Assembly (NCBI GenBank): GCA_963593765.1
Contig: CAVBBU010000084.1
Location: 1 to 8,571, forward strand
From: CAVBBU01 sp963593765
GTDB lineage: Bacteria; Bacillota; Clostridia; Lachnospirales; Lachnospiraceae
DNA length: 8,571 nt
Reading direction: 5' to 3'
This document shows, piece by piece, positions 1-5,660 of this stretch. Both the position numbers and the translations under genes were made by a program. Numbering within the stretch: the first letter of the stretch is position 1; the number at the start of each line of letters is the position of its first letter. Below the pieces are notes generated by a model that had not been told where the DNA came from, ran no database searches, and saw nothing but the letters and a program-made list of their open reading frames with translations.

Positions 1-168
1 CACCATTTTAATAAATGTGAGTTTTCTGATTATCGAAAATATCCCACTGTTGAAGTGCCCCTAAGACGAGCAACGCTCGTCAATCAAAAGGGGCACAAGT
101 TTGGGATATTTTCGATTGGTTATGAAGAAAACGAAGATTTATATAAAATGGCAAGCAAAACAACCTGA
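1..168 (+). other. Open frame entering from the left edge, unrecognised
   Basis: Frame 1 is open from the first base to a TGA at 166–168, giving 55 codons with no start inside the window that must be the true one. It could be the 3' end of a gene that begins outside, or chance. The translation is hydrophilic and unbiased, with a plausible ending (FSIGYEENEDLYK near the end), but I recognise no family. The frame runs through the whole nested palindrome at 32–116. If it is coding, the palindrome either sits inside a gene or was inserted in frame. It overlaps the next short frame in a different register. Low confidence that it is a real gene. Confidence 0.22.
32..116. repeat. Nested palindrome with three stacked stems
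   Basis: Three sets of inverted arms share one centre. The outer arms are a perfect 15-bp pair (ATCGAAAATATCCCA at 32–46 with its complement at 102–116). The middle arms are GTGCCCCT at 55–62 with AGGGGCAC at 89–96. The inner arms are GACGAGC at 65–71 with GCTCGTC at 75–81, around a 3-nt loop. Neither flank has a T tract, so it does not look like an intrinsic terminator. The layout suits a small palindromic repeat element, a structured RNA or a cruciform-forming site. The pairing is read directly from the sequence; the role is unknown. Confidence 0.8.
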
Positions 169-307
169 GTCTTGGCACATATATGCAGGGATTTTATATA
201 TCTTAATTGAAAATCACACACTTGTTCTTGATTTTAATTATATTAATCTATCGGTATTGGCTTTGTCACGATACAGTGATATTATTTATCAAAAGGAGAA
301 CAGTTAA
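122..307 (+). CDS. Small hypothetical protein, doubtful
   Basis: This is a 61-codon frame starting at ATG 122; a TTG at 101 would give 68 residues. It has no good ribosome binding site. The product has a basic N-terminus (MKKTKIYIKW) and a hydrophobic middle (YAGILYILI, then NLSVLALS), with no family I recognise. The only point in its favour is position: its TAA at 305–307 directly abuts the ATG of the DUF4160 gene at 308, a layout that could allow translational coupling. It overlaps the frame that enters from the left edge, so at most one of the two is likely to be genuine. It could equally be chance or a decayed remnant. Confidence 0.22.
   Translation: MKKTKIYIKWQAKQPESWHIYAGILYILIENHTLVLDFNYINLSVLALSRYSDIIYQKENS
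257..285 (+). promoter_or_regulatory. Possible sigma-A type promoter for the DUF4160 gene
   Basis: TTGGCT at 257–262 (4 of 6 matches to TTGACA) and TATTAT at 280–285 (5 of 6 to TATAAT) are separated by exactly 17 bp. Transcription would start near 291–292, directly before the AAAAGGAG ribosome binding site at 291–298, giving an unusually short leader. AT-rich sequence yields such matches by chance, so this is tentative. Confidence 0.28.
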
Positions 308-526
308 ATGCCTGTATTGTCGAGATTTTATGGAATTGTAATAAGAATGTATTTTTTACAAAGCGAACACAACCCACCACATATACATGCTATATACAAT
401 GAAGACGTCGCAGCTATTAATTTTATAACCGGCGAGGTAATAGAAGGCTATCTTCCAGAAAAAGCATTGTCTATGGTAATGGAATGGACATCTCTACACA
501 AGGATAGCCTACAAAAAATTTGGTAA
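308..526 (+). CDS. DUF4160 family protein, C-terminally truncated
   Basis: A 72-residue protein that I recognise as DUF4160 from its opening (MPVLSRFYGIVIRMYF), the HNPPHIHAIY motif (residues 21–30), the acidic GEVIEGYLPEKA segment (42–53) and the EWTSLHKDSL helix (59–68). The family has no settled biochemical function. It is often encoded beside DUF2442 proteins, and the pair has been proposed as toxin–antitoxin-like. AAAAGGAG at 291–298 lies 9 nt before the ATG, so the start is well supported. The TAA at 524–526 comes early: the same frame continues after it with TQEFIKLPPLE (527–559), which resembles the usual family C-terminus, and reaches a second stop at 560–562. The gene is therefore probably a damaged or shortened version of an ancestral frame of about 84 codons or slightly more. 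The product may be inactive. Confidence 0.75.
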   Translation: MPVLSRFYGIVIRMYFLQSEHNPPHIHAIYNEDVAAINFITGEVIEGYLPEKALSMVMEWTSLHKDSLQKIW

Positions 527-562
527 ACACAGGAATTTATAAAGCTACCACCACTTGAATAA
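527..562 (+). pseudogene. Detached C-terminal tail of the DUF4160 gene
   Basis: In the same frame as the gene upstream and directly after its stop, 11 codons encode TQEFIKLPPLE and then TAA. The FIKLPPLE ending resembles the family's usual C-terminus. The tail's stop overlaps the ribosome binding site of the DUF2442 gene (TAAGGAGG at 560–567), as expected for the original gene junction. The lesion appears to have removed a few codons between the tryptophan codon (521–523) and this tail, creating the TAA. Confidence 0.6.
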
Positions 563-567
563 GGAGG
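561..567 (+). promoter_or_regulatory. Ribosome binding site that sets the DUF2442 start
   Basis: AAGGAGG at 561–567 sits 5 nt before ATG 573. It lies downstream of the in-frame TTG at 555, which rules out that TTG as the natural start. Confidence 0.8.
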
Positions 568-572
568 TTTAT

Positions 573-1025
573 ATGTTTCATAAAATAAAAAACGTAACAC
601 CTCTATCAGATTATAAACTAAGTATTCAGTTTGCTGAGGGTGTAACTAAAATTTACGACCTTAATCCACTGTTTAAAAGAATTCCAGTATTTGGTCTGCT
701 GAAAAATTCCCCACAGCTTTTCTACAGTGTTAGCGTTGATGAAGGCGGCTATTGCATAGTATGGAGCGATGATTTGGATCTTTCATGTGATGAATTATGG
801 GATAATGGAATAATTAAAAAAACAGCATTTGATGGCCTTATAGCTCTTAGCGATGCAACCATCCTTTGGGGGCTTAATGAGAGCACCTTGCGGAAGGCGA
901 TTTCTTATGGAAAGTTAATTAATGGGATTGATGTATGCAAATTTGGTAAGCAATGGATTGTTTCTACTGATGCCATGAAAAGAGAATATGGTGAGGCAAA
1001 GGAAAAAAGCAGATGTTTCACGTGA
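573..1025 (+). CDS. DUF2442 protein with C-terminal helix-turn-helix
   Basis: A 150-residue protein with two parts. Residues 1 to about 80 match the DUF2442 pattern: a short strand-rich domain with a central YDLNPLF segment (28–34) and a WSDDLDLSCDELWDNG ending (64–79). Residues of about 92–140 look like a small helix-turn-helix (LSDATILWGLNESTLRKAI, then KFGKQWIVSTDAMKREYG), as in DNA-binding antitoxin-type proteins. Many DUF2442 proteins are a single domain, so the fusion suggests a regulator that binds DNA, possibly its own promoter. The start is ATG 573, set by AAGGAGG at 561–567. It follows the DUF4160 gene and is probably cotranscribed with it. The last codons (CFT-stop) lie inside the parS sequence at 1014–1029, so the C-terminal tail after about residue 141 is probably not ancestral. 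The toxin–antitoxin role is an inference. Confidence 0.8.
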   Translation: MFHKIKNVTPLSDYKLSIQFAEGVTKIYDLNPLFKRIPVFGLLKNSPQLFYSVSVDEGGYCIVWSDDLDLSCDELWDNGIIKKTAFDGLIALSDATILWGLNESTLRKAISYGKLINGIDVCKFGKQWIVSTDAMKREYGEAKEKSRCFT

Positions 1026-1035
1026 AACATCTGCT
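1003..1035 (-). terminator. Intrinsic terminator of the mnmE–mnmG–rsmG operon
   Basis: A perfect 28-bp palindrome occupies 1008–1035. Read on the minus strand it starts 23 nt after the rsmG stop codon and is followed by a run of six T (the A run at 1003–1008 of the plus strand, whose last base also belongs to the stem). The hairpin can form at least 12 base pairs with a 4-nt loop. The other side has no T run, so termination is expected only for the minus-strand operon, not for the converging plus-strand gene. Confidence 0.85.
1014..1029. promoter_or_regulatory. parS centromere site for ParB/Spo0J
   Basis: The sequence TGTTTCACGTGAAACA is an exact match to the 16-bp parS consensus known from Bacillus subtilis Spo0J and conserved across many bacteria. 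ParB dimers load here as CTP-dependent clamps, spread along the DNA and recruit SMC and ParA for origin segregation. Its place next to rsmG in the rnpA–rsmG block fits the usual clustering of parS near the origin. It forms the core of the terminator palindrome and also contains the stop codon (TGA 1023–1025) of the DUF2442 gene. Confidence 0.92.
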
Positions 1036-1058
1036 ATCTTCCTTCAACGCATATATTA

Positions 1059-1772
1059 TTACAGCGGCTCCTTTGCCGGTGTGCCTGCCTTTCGTGGATA
1101 TCTTTTTGATGTATTCTCCATCTTTTTTATTTTTATAAGCGTCCTCGCATCTTCCTCTCCAGCAAGCGAAAAGCCTATAACTTCGTTGGTTTTTCCGCCA
1201 AGCAGCTTTATCGCACCCTTTGCATTTTCCAGCTCTTCTTCTATATCCCCAGATTTATATGGGATAAAATATCCGCCTTTGTGGACAAACGGGAGGGAAT
1301 ATTCAGACAATGTGGATAAATTAGCAACAGCTCTTGAAACAGCTAAATCAAAGCATTCTCTATAATTACTGTCATGCCCCAAATCCTCAGCTCTTGCATG
1401 AACAGTAATAACATTGTCTATAGAAAGCTTTTTAAGCTCTGAATCTATAAATTTTAATCTTTTTCCCAGGCTATCTGTTAGCACAAATTTGCAGTTCGTA
1501 TATGCGATTGCAAGTGGAATACCCGGAAAGCCTGCCCCTGTTCCAATATCTATAATTTTATAGCTTTTTTCTCCTATATCCGGAACTGCCCTATATAGCA
1601 TAAGACTATCTGCAAAGTGCTTTCTTGCTGCCTCTTCCAGCTTAGTTATCGCAGTTAAATTCATCACCTTGTTTGTCTCTACCATATCTATATAAAACTG
1701 CGACAGCTTATCTAGCTTTTCATCACTAAGCTCAATATCAATATTTTTTTCCAAAAGCTCCTTAAATTCCAT
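1059..1772 (-). CDS. rsmG: 16S rRNA (guanine-527-N7)-methyltransferase
   Basis: RsmG (GidB) uses S-adenosylmethionine to methylate N7 of G527 in the decoding region of 16S rRNA; in several bacteria its loss gives low-level streptomycin resistance. From ATG 1772 the protein has 237 residues, normal for the family. Visible motifs are NKVMNLTAIT (34–43), KHFADSL (51–57), the SAM-binding loop IDIGTGAGFPG (74–84), SRAVANL (146–152), the GGYFIPYK strand (166–173) and the basic C-terminus YPRKAGTPAKEPL (225–237). A GTG at 1793 would add seven residues, but the AAAGGTGGAG ribosome binding site overlaps it, so I prefer ATG 1772, which also fits family N-termini. It is the last gene of the operon, 33 nt after mnmG, and ends 23 nt before the terminator/parS palindrome. 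Confidence 0.96.
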   Translation of the reverse strand: MEFKELLEKNIDIELSDEKLDKLSQFYIDMVETNKVMNLTAITKLEEAARKHFADSLMLYRAVPDIGEKSYKIIDIGTGAGFPGIPLAIAYTNCKFVLTDSLGKRLKFIDSELKKLSIDNVITVHARAEDLGHDSNYRECFDLAVSRAVANLSTLSEYSLPFVHKGGYFIPYKSGDIEEELENAKGAIKLLGGKTNEVIGFSLAGEEDARTLIKIKKMENTSKRYPRKAGTPAKEPL

Positions 1773-1787
1773 ATTTTTCTTCGTACA

Positions 1788-1797
1788 CTCCACCTTT
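1788..1797 (-). promoter_or_regulatory. Ribosome binding site that bears on the rsmG start
   Basis: The minus strand reads AAAGGTGGAG here. The alternative GTG start (1793–1791) lies inside this motif and so could not use it. ATG 1772 lies about 15 nt downstream, at the far end of the usable range. The start choice therefore remains slightly uncertain. Confidence 0.4.
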
Positions 1798-1805
1798 ACA
1801 TATTA

Positions 1806-3689
1806 TTATTTATTTCCCACAGCCTCCAAATATACCAGCAGCACGGATATATCCGCCGGCGATACTCCAGATATTCTCGCTGCCTGCCCCACGCTCTCCG
1901 GTCTTACCTTGCTAAGCTTTTGCACCGCCTCGATTCTAAGACTTCCTATCTTAGTATAATCTATATCATCTGGAATTTTCTTTGCTTCCATCTTCTTAAA
2001 CTGATGCACCTGCGAGCGTTGCCTGCTTATATATCCCTCATACTTAACCTCAATATTAATCTGTGCTCTTACGTCAGGAGCAAGCTCTGGTCTGTCATCA
2101 TCTATCTCAGATAACATATCATAATCAAGCTCCGGTCTTCTAACAAGCTCCGCAAGCGTTGCCGATGTTCCTAGCTCGGACGAGTTATGCTCCTTTAAAA
2201 ATTTTTGAACTCTCGAGTTTGCACCTATATGCAGCGAATTAATTCTTGCTATCTCACCTTCTATAGCCTTCTTTTTTTCTAAAAGACATTTATATCTTTC
2301 TTCAGATATAAGTCCTATCTCATATCCCTTTTCGGTAAGCCTAATGTCTGCATTATCCTGTCTAAGCAGCAGTCTGTATTCTGACCTCGATGTCATCATT
2401 CTATACGGCTCCTTGCTTTCCTTAGTTACAAGGTCATCTATCAAAACTCCTATATATGCCTCAGACCTATCAAGGGTAAATGCAGAAAATCCCTTTGCCT
2501 TTCTGGCTGCATTGACACCTGCTATAAAGCCCTGAACAGCCGCCTCCTCATATCCCGAGCTTCCATTAAACTGTCCGCCGGCAAAAAGATTTTTTATGTT
2601 CTTAAATTCTAGGCTGTGACTAAGCTGCCTTGCATCTATGCAGTCATATTCTATAGCATAAGCATTACGAACTATCCTTGCATGCTCAAGCCCCGGAACA
2701 GAATGAATAACAGCATATTGCACATCCTCCGGAAGCGATGACGACATTCCACTTAGGTACATCTCATGCGTATACAGCCCCTCCGGCTCAACAAAAATCT
2801 GATGCCTATTTTTTTCAGGAAACTTCATAACCTTATCCTCTATAGACGGGCAATACCTCGGACCTATGCCCTTTATCTCTCCCGAATAAAGCGGCGAGCG
2901 GCTTATATTTTCCCTGATTATATTATGCGTATTTTCATTCGTATATGTCAGATAGCAGTCAACCTGTTCCTTCTGCACAGTGCTTGGATCTGTGGTAAAT
3001 GAAAACGGAACGATAGGAATATCTCCCTTTTGTGCTTCCATTTTAGAATAATCTATGGTGCCTCCATCTATTCTAGCCGGAGTTCCTGTTTTAAATCTCC
3101 TAAGCTCTATTCCTGCAGCTGCTAGCGAATCGCTAAGATGCGGTGCGTTCTTAAGTCCATTTGGTCCTGTGCTTTCTATTACCTCTCCATACAAGCACCT
3201 GCTTTTTAAATATGTACCAGTAGTTAGCACTGTGCATTTAGCATAGTATGTTGCACCGGAAAATGTCCTAACACCCTTACATATTCCATCCTCAACTATA
3301 ATTTCGCTTACCTCAGCCTGCTTTATAGTTAAACCTTTTGTATTCTCAAGAGTTTTTCTCATCTGCCTTGTATATGCCTGCTTATCTGCCTGAGCTCTAA
3401 GCGAATGTACGGCAGGCCCTTTAGAAGAATTTAGCATCTTCGACTGGATAAAGGTCTTATCTATATTAATACCCATCTGACCGCCTAGCGCATCTAGCTC
3501 TCGAACCAGGTGACCCTTACTTGTTCCTCCTATATTTGGATTGCATGGCATAAGTGCGATCGAGTCAACACTTACAGTAAATACTATTGTTTCAAGTCCA
3601 AGCCTAGCTGCTGCAAGTGCCGCCTCACAGCCTGCATGCCCTGCACCTACTATTACAATGTCATATGTTTCTTTAATATTGTTAATCAT
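1806..3689 (-). CDS. mnmG: tRNA uridine-5-carboxymethylaminomethyl modification enzyme, FAD subunit
   Basis: MnmG (GidA) forms a complex with MnmE that adds (carboxymethyl)aminomethyl groups to C5 of wobble uridine 34 in certain tRNAs, using FAD, NADH and methylene-tetrahydrofolate. Its 627 residues match the family. The FAD-binding loop is VGAGHAG (14–20). Next come MPCNPNIGG with Cys49 (47–55), SSKGPAVHSLRAQADK (88–103), GPRYCPSIEDK with Cys280 (276–286), GLYTHEMYLSGMSSSLP (304–320) and AGGQFNGSSGYEEAAVQG (370–387). TKEPYRMMTSRSEYR (422–436) and the helical C-terminal MnmE-binding region with GYISRQ (552–557) complete it. Both conserved cysteines are present. ATG 3689 has AAGGA about 12 nt upstream. 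The stop is doubled (TAA TAA, 1803–1808). It lies 112 nt after mnmE, a looser spacing than elsewhere in the operon. Confidence 0.98.
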   Translation of the reverse strand: MINNIKETYDIVIVGAGHAGCEAALAAARLGLETIVFTVSVDSIALMPCNPNIGGTSKGHLVRELDALGGQMGINIDKTFIQSKMLNSSKGPAVHSLRAQADKQAYTRQMRKTLENTKGLTIKQAEVSEIIVEDGICKGVRTFSGATYYAKCTVLTTGTYLKSRCLYGEVIESTGPNGLKNAPHLSDSLAAAGIELRRFKTGTPARIDGGTIDYSKMEAQKGDIPIVPFSFTTDPSTVQKEQVDCYLTYTNENTHNIIRENISRSPLYSGEIKGIGPRYCPSIEDKVMKFPEKNRHQIFVEPEGLYTHEMYLSGMSSSLPEDVQYAVIHSVPGLEHARIVRNAYAIEYDCIDARQLSHSLEFKNIKNLFAGGQFNGSSGYEEAAVQGFIAGVNAARKAKGFSAFTLDRSEAYIGVLIDDLVTKESKEPYRMMTSRSEYRLLLRQDNADIRLTEKGYEIGLISEERYKCLLEKKKAIEGEIARINSLHIGANSRVQKFLKEHNSSELGTSATLAELVRRPELDYDMLSEIDDDRPELAPDVRAQINIEVKYEGYISRQRSQVHQFKKMEAKKIPDDIDYTKIGSLRIEAVQKLSKVRPESVGQAARISGVSPADISVLLVYLEAVGNK

Positions 3690-3801
3690 AATTTTTTCTA
3701 TCCTTGCTTCTTACCAAAAAAGTTCTTATCCATTTTCAAAAACTTTTTTAACCGAAAACTCTTCGTCCTTTTGTTTTAAAAATTTTCTTGCGGATCAGGT
3801 A

Positions 3802-5190
3802 TCATTTCCCCATACAAAATTTTGAAAATATTTCATCTATAATTTCATCATCCACACTCTCGCCAGTGATAATTCCAAGGGCCTCGTAGGCTCTCATAAG
3901 ATCTATAGAAAAAAAATCCTCCGACATACCACTGTCAATGCTACCTTTAACCATATTAAGTGCATCCCTTGCATCCTCTAGGGCCTTTTTATGCCTGATT
4001 GATGTTATATAAATTTGATTATTAAAATCTATAGCTCCCGTGTAAAACATTTTTTTAATTTCATTAGATAGCTTTTCTATTCCGCTTCCATCAAGTGCAG
4101 ATATACTTATAATAATATGCCTTGTATAATTTTTTATTTCTTTCTCTGATATAACTGTATCCTTGTCCGATTTATTTAAAAGTATAATCGCTCTTTTACC
4201 CTCTATAGAATTTAATATATCTATATCATCATCTGTTAGTGGGCTGCTTGCATCTATAACACACAAAACAAGATCCGCATCCTTTGCCGCCCTTTTTGCC
4301 TTATCAACCCCAAGCATCTCTATCTTATCTGAGCTTTTTCTTATTCCTGCCGTATCTGTAATATTAAGCGTAATTTCCCCCAGGTTAATGCTTTCTGTTA
4401 TAGTATCTCTTGTTGTTCCTGCAATGTCGGTAACTATCGCTCTTTCTTTTCCAAGCATATAATTAAGGAGTGACGACTTTCCTGCATTTGGTCTTCCAAG
4501 TATAACCGTATCAACTCCCTCCTTCATTATAATTCCGCTTTTCGAAGCCTCCAAAAGAGTATCTATCTTTTCTATATAATCCTTTATTTTAATATCAAGC
4601 TCCTTAGGATAACCGCTTAGATCATAGTGCTCTGGATCATCAAGTGCTGCCTCTATATAAGCTATCTGCTCCTTTATATTATCTCTTAACTCCTTGATGC
4701 TATACTCTAGTCTTCCATTAAGCTGCTCCTGACCTGCCCTTAATGCATAATTATTTTGAGCCTTAATTATATCTATAACCGCCTCTGCCTTAGAAAGGTC
4801 TAGCTTTCCATTAAGAAAGGCTCTCTTTGTAAATTCCCCCGGCTCGGCAAGCACTGCACCTGCCCTAAGTGCCGCCTCTAAAACTCTTTTTGTAACTAGA
4901 ACTCCCCCATGACAGTCTATCTCAACTACGTCCTCACCTGTATAAGTATGCGGAGCTCTCATTAGCATAACGAGTGCCTCATCTATATACTCGTCACCAC
5001 TAACTATATTCGCATAATGAATAGTATGCGATTTTTCATCTGCAAGTCTTTTATTTTTTTCTTTAAAATGGCATATTTTATCTGCAATCTCTATAGCACT
5101 ATCTCCGCTTATTCTGATTATGGCTATTCCTGCCTCAGAAAGAGCGGTTGAAATAGCTGCTATAGTGTCAGTTGTTCGCATGCTATTCAT
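3802..5190 (-). CDS. mnmE: tRNA modification GTPase MnmE
   Basis: MnmE (TrmE) is the GTP-hydrolysing, tetrahydrofolate-binding partner of MnmG in wobble uridine modification. The 462 residues hold an N-terminal folate-binding domain with DTIAAISTALSEAGIAIIR (8–26), DCHGG (92–96) and EPGEFTKRAFLNGKLDLS (116–133). A helical domain carries an inserted G domain: P-loop GRPNAGKS (232–239), K-loop AGTTRD (257–262), DTAG (279–282), NKSD (339–342) and SAL (364–366). It ends in CMGK (459–462), the conserved C-terminal Cys-x-Gly-Lys motif. All key motifs are intact. ATG 5190 has AAGGAG at 5202–5197, spaced 6 nt; an ATG three codons later is also possible and fits family N-termini. It is the first gene of its transcription group, separated from jag by a terminator and 542 bp. 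Confidence 0.98.
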   Translation of the reverse strand: MNSMRTTDTIAAISTALSEAGIAIIRISGDSAIEIADKICHFKEKNKRLADEKSHTIHYANIVSGDEYIDEALVMLMRAPHTYTGEDVVEIDCHGGVLVTKRVLEAALRAGAVLAEPGEFTKRAFLNGKLDLSKAEAVIDIIKAQNNYALRAGQEQLNGRLEYSIKELRDNIKEQIAYIEAALDDPEHYDLSGYPKELDIKIKDYIEKIDTLLEASKSGIIMKEGVDTVILGRPNAGKSSLLNYMLGKERAIVTDIAGTTRDTITESINLGEITLNITDTAGIRKSSDKIEMLGVDKAKRAAKDADLVLCVIDASSPLTDDDIDILNSIEGKRAIILLNKSDKDTVISEKEIKNYTRHIIISISALDGSGIEKLSNEIKKMFYTGAIDFNNQIYITSIRHKKALEDARDALNMVKGSIDSGMSEDFFSIDLMRAYEALGIITGESVDDEIIDEIFSKFCMGK

Positions 5191-5278
5191 CCTTTTCTCC
5201 TTGTGGTAAATGCTACCGTTACTCTACTATACTTTTTATGTTTATTGTTCTTTAAAACATTTGTATCTTTGTTTATAT

Positions 5279-5284
5279 ATTATA
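5279..5284 (-). promoter_or_regulatory. Possible -10 box of the mnmE promoter
   Basis: The minus strand reads TATAAT exactly, about 90 nt before the mnmE start. No good TTGACA-like box lies 16–18 bp upstream, where the arm of the 5298–5370 palindrome sits instead. A promoter is expected in this gap because a terminator precedes it, but this assignment is weak. TATAGT at 5231–5226 is an alternative with the same problem. Confidence 0.3.
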
Positions 5285-5297
5285 CTCTGAAACATTC

Positions 5298-5370
5298 GTA
5301 TATCCTCATAAAGTAGTGCTCGCAGTTACGCTATCGCTACGCATTGCTCACACTCTTTATTCGGATATAC
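5298..5370. repeat. Imperfect palindrome upstream of mnmE
   Basis: The outer arms GTATATCC (5298–5305) and GGATATAC (5363–5370) pair perfectly. Inside them, ATAAAG plus AGTG (5308–5313, 5315–5318, one bulged T) pair with CACTCTTTAT (5351–5360). The central part (5319–5350) is GC-richer than its surroundings and contains GCTACGC at 5336–5342. An 11-bp direct repeat, TATACTCTGAA, occurs at 5281–5291 and 5366–5376; the second copy overlaps the right arm. There is no T tract, so a terminator is unlikely. It may be a small palindromic repeat element or a structured leader. Confidence 0.6.
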
Positions 5371-5382
5371 TCTGAACTACAA

Positions 5383-5402
5383 TTTTAATCACTTTTAATC
5401 AC
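5383..5402. repeat. Perfect 10-bp tandem duplication
   Basis: TTTTAATCAC occurs twice in direct contact at 5383–5392 and 5393–5402, immediately left of the large palindrome at 5404. It may be a slippage product or a trace of an insertion event. Confidence 0.8.
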
Positions 5403-5403
5403 A

Positions 5404-5547
5404 AGCCCTCTTCGCAGCACATACATATAATGCAGGTACGTTCGCACTCTAGTGTTCGAGCAGCGGTTCTACCAAGCCTGCTACGCAGCCTTGAAGAACC
5501 GGCCTCACACATGCCCTGCATTATATATATGTGTCTGCTTGAGGGCT
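5404..5547. repeat. Large nested palindrome in the jag–mnmE gap
   Basis: A 144-bp structure with several pairs of arms around one centre. AGCCCTC (5404–5410) pairs with GAGGGCT (5541–5547). The 23 bases at 5414–5436 pair with 5515–5538 with one bulged T (5534) and one C·A mismatch (C5424). CGGTTCT (5464–5470) pairs with AGAACCG (5495–5501). CAAG and CTGC (5473–5476, 5478–5481) pair with GCAG and CTTG (5485–5488, 5490–5493). The core is much GC-richer than its flanks. It has no T tract and no convincing reading frame. Candidates are a palindromic mobile repeat (MITE- or REP-like), a structured small RNA or a cruciform site. The pairing is directly visible; its function is unknown. Confidence 0.8.
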
Positions 5548-5660
5548 ACGCTACCTAACACATAATGAAAATTACTTCGACTATATATTCCATATATTAA
5601 CTTTCACCTATTATTCCATAACTAAGCCTTTTATTCATAGTATAAAATTTACTACGAAGT

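Noticed and set aside
555..572. TTG start for the DUF2442 gene six codons upstream
   Set aside because: It precedes the strong AAGGAGG at 561–567 and would use the ribosome binding site as coding sequence; ATG 573 fits better.
988..1365. Plus-strand open frame of 125 codons across parS and the rsmG 3' end
   Set aside because: Most of it is antisense to the well-supported rsmG, its product is low-complexity serine/phenylalanine-rich, and it has no family likeness.
3716..3749. 9-bp inverted repeat AAAAAAGTT / AACTTTTTT in the mnmE–mnmG gap
   Set aside because: It has only one G–C pair and a 16-nt loop, as expected by chance in AT-rich sequence. A terminator here would also cut a conserved operon.
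3510..3825. Two overlapping plus-strand frames across the mnmG start and the mnmE–mnmG gap
   Set aside because: They are antisense to the conserved N-terminus of MnmG and show no recognisable domain or ribosome binding site.
5281..5376. Complete small transposable element with target duplication
   Set aside because: The right direct repeat overlaps the palindrome arm, so clean element ends cannot be drawn. It is kept only as a finding.
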